A DNA stretch of 64,000 bases from contig QVRM01006811.1 of assembly GCA_003439945.1 (NCBI GenBank), forward strand, positions 598,001 through 662,000, written 5' to 3'. Numbering within the stretch: position 1 is the stretch's first letter; every line of letters starts with the position of its first letter. Shown in pieces: positions 59,761 through 64,000 of this stretch. The stretch comes from Dermanyssus gallinae (taxonomy: Eukaryota > Arthropoda > Arachnida > Mesostigmata > Dermanyssidae). A program made the position numbers and the translations under genes. The notes under the pieces were generated by a model. It saw only the letters and a list, made by a program, of their open reading frames with translations. It did no database searches and was not told the DNA's origin.

Positions 59761-61929
59761 TGTCAGTGTTATATTACTATGGTTTATTAACACCCAGGTT
59801 GTGTTAATTATGTCAATGTTATATGCATACTCAATATAAATTAAATAATATAGGCATAGTAGCAATCGTTATGTCTGTTAAATAATACCCCATACTATTC
59901 ATACTCATCAGTATTAAATAAACGGAGTTTCAAAGTTTAACCAGTGTCATGTCAGTTAAACTTAGTCTTAGTAACATCAGTAGGCGTTGGTAATTATCTA
60001 TTGTGGGCTGATTCAATTTCTTCTAATTTTCAGAGAGAATAAGAAGATTTAGTCCGGAGATTATACGGTTTTGTATATGCGAGGACCCCAAGATTATATT
60101 CGTATAAAAATAGTATAATCACGAGTATACTCACGGAAACACTCTCATCACGCCTCTAATTGAAAATTGCACGCAGTTAATTAATGTGGCCGACTTGAAG
60201 CTTATTTAGGAGCGTTACAAGCGTGCGCCGTATACTTGCGAGGCAGAATGTTATGTAGCAAAGGAATAATAATGATAAGCAACCAGACGGACGGAAAGTC
60301 AGTTGCAGGCACGTATCCGAGTAAAGATCAAAGCACACAGTTCTCAAGTGGAACACCGGCAATATGACAAAAGTAGTTCGTCGTTATATACTCTATACCG
60401 TATCTCGTCCTGTCATTATAGGGACTCTTTGCAACCTGACCGACCTTCTTTATTGGATGGGAAGCGCCCGCAGCGCGCATAATTCGCATGTGCTTTGCGG
60501 AGAGTCCCTTGCGAGACCACGCGCTTCTTTTACGTTTTCTCACAGGTTGACTCGCTTATCAACGATTAAAGTCGGACATCATAATATATTCATAGTTCGG
60601 AATAAGTTTACGTACAAAATGATGATGATGATCATTCAAACTGAAGAATAACGGTACAAACTCAACAGTGTTAAACATCCCTGAACCCAACACGAGACAC
60701 GCCCCCTAGCGCTTTTAGAAGTGACACGTACTAATGGTATGACACGATTGCAAACGACAACTTTAAAATTCCTATTGGGTAGGTCGTAAAGTTGTTGTCT
60801 TGTTTCTTGTTCCGTACAACAGTGAGAACTAGGCTATTTGCGCATCTGTAGGCGCTGGCAGATGAAACAACAATCTATAGTGCCCAATCTTACTATCTCT
60901 ATCGTCTGTTTAAACGCGTGCTTTTTCGGCGGCAGAAACTGCTCATGTGCAAATTCCAAAATTTGCCACAAGCACTCCAATGAAAACTAGAGAAGACTTT
61001 GGTGAGTATTACGCAATATTAAGCGTGTAGTAAAATTTGCCGACTTTCACAAACTACACTTAAAGAGAATAACTGGGGAAGGGGCGTTGAGCTATGCAGA
61101 TTATAATGTTCTCCGATTCGAATGGTTTTTGCTACCTTTGTATACAATCTGTTAAAGGGTGCGCGCCGACAGTAGTAATAACCGGTGCGCTTCTAACAAC
61201 CTTTGACATTTATGTACAAGTTTCACTGCGGACGTGTTCCTAATATGTGTTGCAACAAAACCACTAGTTCCAAACAACACACACGACTAGCGAACTAAAC
61301 CAGTATCCAATACTTCACACAAAGTCAGTGAACTTTGCAATTGCGAAACGCTACGTGCAAGTACGCAACCAAACTTGTATTGTATAACTGTGGTTCTATT
61401 CATCAATATTGTTTATTTGAGTAAAATGAATACATGCAGGCTAACTATTAGTTGTCTTTTGTCACGCCGCGTTGTTCACCGCTCCAGCGAGATAGATAAT
61501 GAAGTGAGCGCTTTGTAAGTGCCGGACACTTAGCTGCACAATTTGCACGGCACAGAACTCGCTTTATATAAAGTGCAAAACATTGCCCCAGCCAATTAAT
61601 ATTCACCGACGACAGATGATTTCACACGATGTCGAGGCCATATACAAGAGCATTAACATTGAAGAGCCGGATCGCTGCTGCGACCGACAGTCAACGAGCA
61701 TGCTCCATCTCCCTGTAGACGGAAGCTAGAATTGACCGAACGCCTTCCTTGACGTGTGCAGTACAGTGAACTTGAGCAAGCTGAGGTCAGGTCGTTTAAG
61801 CTCCCACAGGCTCGGCATTTGCATTAAGATGTGCAATTGTTGATACCCCTCTGATCGAGATCCAGTACCACCGTGTGGACCTTATAACTCAAGAGTACGG
61901 TCGGAAGTGCAAAACGGTCGAATGTCAAG
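59761..61929. other. Non-coding stretch
   Basis: AT-rich; short frames only. Nothing recognised. Confidence 0.5.
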
Positions 61930-62330
61930 AGGACTTTTGGAAGAGGTCGTCATTTGGATGAAAGTGATGAACCTCTGTTAGTCCTCATCGGTGTGAGTTC
62001 AGACAAAAACTCGGCGTCTGTACAAACACTGTGCACTCCAGTGGCTATTCAACGTAGTGTACCAGCAGCGGACAAACGTCCTCCACGTCTAACTTTCATA
62101 GCGTTGGTTTTTCTGGCATTTATCTCAGGATCTTTTGATCGTAGGTATACCTTTACCGCGGATGTTATACGCTTGATGGCACCCAGGTTGCGATGTGCGA
62201 CTGCTATGTCATCCGCATACATAGCAACAAAGGCATTTTGTACTCACTTTGAACAAAGGAAAAGGGGTCTGCTAACAATAAAGTAAATGAGATGCAGCTC
62301 AGCGGATCACCCTTAGTCGGATCACCCATC
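61930..62330 (-). pseudogene. LINE reverse transcriptase palm, inverted segment of copy A
   Basis: On the minus strand KGDPLSCISFTLLL is followed by MYADDIAVAHRNLGAIKRITS (catalytic Asp pair at 62201-62222) and then INARKTNAMKVRRGGR. The catalytic YADD is intact. It is the counterpart of the YADN region of copy B, but lies on the opposite strand to the element's own C-terminal tail at 62480-62640. Confidence 0.68.
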
Positions 62331-62479
62331 TTTTGGCTCATCTCCAACAACCCATTGCTGTCATTAACCAATAAAGTGCCCTAATCTCTATAGGGGATGC
62401 ACCCGTATCTCTAGAGGGGAATTGCATTGTAGTTATATAAGAACATCACCAGGTACATAGTGTATGGTTATTACTACAT

Positions 62480-62640
62480 CGTATGATCATACGCCGCCTT
62501 TCACGAGGAGTATGCACATGGTACTTGGTGCACCTGCCGGTTCTGTCTGCGGAGTTGTGCCAAGTACCATGGAGTGGAATGCACAGCACTGGAGCAAGAA
62601 TCCCCGGAAGCGTGAAGAAGATTGGGGTTTATGACTAAAC
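62480..62640 (+). pseudogene. LINE polymerase tail with Cys/His module (copy A, 3' part)
   Basis: The frame reads FHEEYAHGTWCTCRFCLRS followed by CAKYHGVECTALEQESPEA and a stop. The Cys-x2-Cys-x3-Cys-x3-His-x3-Cys spacing matches copy B. An A-rich segment with AATAAA-like sequence follows near 62641-62695. Confidence 0.6.
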
Positions 62641-63440
62641 CCCAATAAAAATTATGAAGTGTAAATTATGCTCAATTTGAGTAAAATAAACATCAATGAC
62701 GTATAATACAACACCCTAAGCTGCTAAATTCCTGTCGCATCTAGCTTATATACCAGCTGTTAAGGGGTTATCAACACTAATGACGCTGAGCATCGACGCG
62801 GCCGCGCCTAATCGCTACATTTTGCATAGGCTACATACCTAAGCGCCTAAACAAGGTATTGAGCCTTGACCAGCAGCGGTATTGTTTTTGTAGAAAATAT
62901 AAATGTGAGTAAAGCACAGAGAACATGAGAGGCACATACATTTTGTGGCGAGAGAATATAATAGTGAAGGTGCTGCTCTTTTTGCTGTCATCACGATTTG
63001 CGGGCATAAAGGGTGACTCTGCCTTATCAATAAAATCTGCTAATCGAGCAAAAAATCCACAGAAGACATATTAGTGTAATTATCTACAACCAAGAAAGAG
63101 GTAGTATGTCTACAGACTGCCCAAAATAAATCTTTAATTTTTGAATACGCATCTGTAGACAAGATTTATATTTATTACAAATAAATAATAAACATGCGAT
63201 TGGCAAATAGATCTGTTTTAGCTATTAAAAAATATCTGAAACTAGAATAAATAGTCTGCTAGGCTACAGGTTTCGATTCACCGACTTTGTGACAAAGTAG
63301 AATGCTTTGCGTGGAACGTATTGGCTATCGGATGAGCCTAGACACAATGGTCCAAACACCCCACACAGTATTCGCGTCAATGTCGGCTAATTAAATAGCG
63401 TTATCGCGACGTGAGCCTGCTTTGATGACAACGACATTGT
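62641..63440. other. Non-coding stretch
   Basis: AT-rich and without a recognised feature. Confidence 0.5.
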
Positions 63441-63472
63441 CCAGCCGTCTGAACGGCGGCCCGGACGGCTGG
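63441..63472. repeat. Perfect 9-bp GC-rich hairpin
   Basis: CCAGCCGTC, 14-base loop, GACGGCTGG. Confidence 0.75.
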
Positions 63473-63595
63473 CTATTAGTTACGAGCGCATGGAAGACCG
63501 TGTCAATTGAAAAAGAGCTAACAGGCAACCGCACCCAAAGTACTTGTTAGCGAAGCTGAGTTGCAAGTACAAGAGAGTGTGCACCCCCAAATATA

Positions 63596-63612
63596 CCCCC
63601 CCCCCCCCCCCC
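63596..63612. repeat. Poly(C) run, 17 bases
   Basis: Uninterrupted C homopolymer. Confidence 0.9.
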
Positions 63613-64000
63613 GCGGTCCCTGCCCATCCAAAGGGGTTACCTAGGGGTACATAAGACCACTAGATCCCCTAGTATCAATATGGCCACTGTTTCTACTGCT
63701 GATACTGCGACGTTTGTATTGCTACGACAACTTAAACGACGGAGAAGTGCTACGTGGGTGCGCGACTACCAAACCAGCAGAGGGAATAGAACCAAGCTCG
63801 AGCTCATTTGCCCCAGAACACGATGATAATCTGATCGACAGCGGCGACGGCAAGGATACAGCGTGCGTTTCGACTGGCCCGTGTTCTCTTTCCTGGTCGC
63901 GTAGATAATCGCATTGAGGGGGGTGGGGTGGCATAGAGCGTATCCTTAGTGATCTCACAACATACGGTCAAGATGGGCGGTATGGGCAATATCAACTGAC
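63613..64000. other. Unrecognised right edge
   Basis: Short open frames on both strands (63714-63995) have no recognisable domain and overlap each other, so no gene is called. Confidence 0.45.

Overview
This is a eukaryotic window that looks like gene-poor intergenic or intronic arthropod DNA. The evidence is dense (TA)n and (CAA)n microsatellites, decayed mariner-like transposase pieces, several families of non-LTR retrotransposon, one LTR retrotransposon, and no operon-like gene packing. The mix of retroelement families suggests an arthropod, possibly a chelicerate such as a mite or tick; that assignment is inference from style, not from a host gene. I found no host exon I could defend. Nearly every long open frame is either transposon-derived or an artefact of simple repeats.

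Layout. 1-648 (minus strand) is the C-terminal part of an open reverse transcriptase that runs off the left edge and abuts a (TA)n tract. 0.7-11.5 kb is non-coding DNA rich in (CAA)n, (TA)n and minisatellites, with strong hairpins at 8891-8924 and 9983-10029. 11.5-14.0 kb holds two decayed LINE fragments that meet head-on near 12993. 14-20.6 kb is non-coding. 20679-22898 is an internally deleted Ty3/gypsy-type LTR element on the minus strand, with both LTRs, a polypurine tract, a primer-binding site resembling tRNA-Ala and a 58-bp tandem repeat in its leader. 22.9-31.6 kb is mostly unrecognised, with a tRNA-derived SINE-like unit near 26.7 kb and a possible Tc1-like fragment near 24.1 kb. 31.6-40.7 kb carries a decayed R1-type gag, a mariner remnant and three LINE reverse-transcriptase fragments. 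46948-52653 is the best-preserved element: an approximately 5.7-kb R1-clade LINE with gag-like ORF1, endonuclease plus reverse transcriptase ORF2, a short poly(A) and a 20-bp target-site duplication, sitting at the end of a (TA)n tract. 52.7-64 kb holds two more mariner remnants and copies of a LINE family whose protein ends in a Cys/His zinc-like module; one of these copies has an inverted 5' part.

How the parts work together. The autonomous machinery present (R1-like ORF1 and ORF2) is nearly complete but interrupted by two frameshifts and two stops. The gypsy copy keeps only the cis signals needed for reverse transcription plus the two ends of its coding region, so it would depend on enzymes from elsewhere. 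The SINE-like units could have been mobilised by a LINE. All coding calls are manual translations; no database search was possible.
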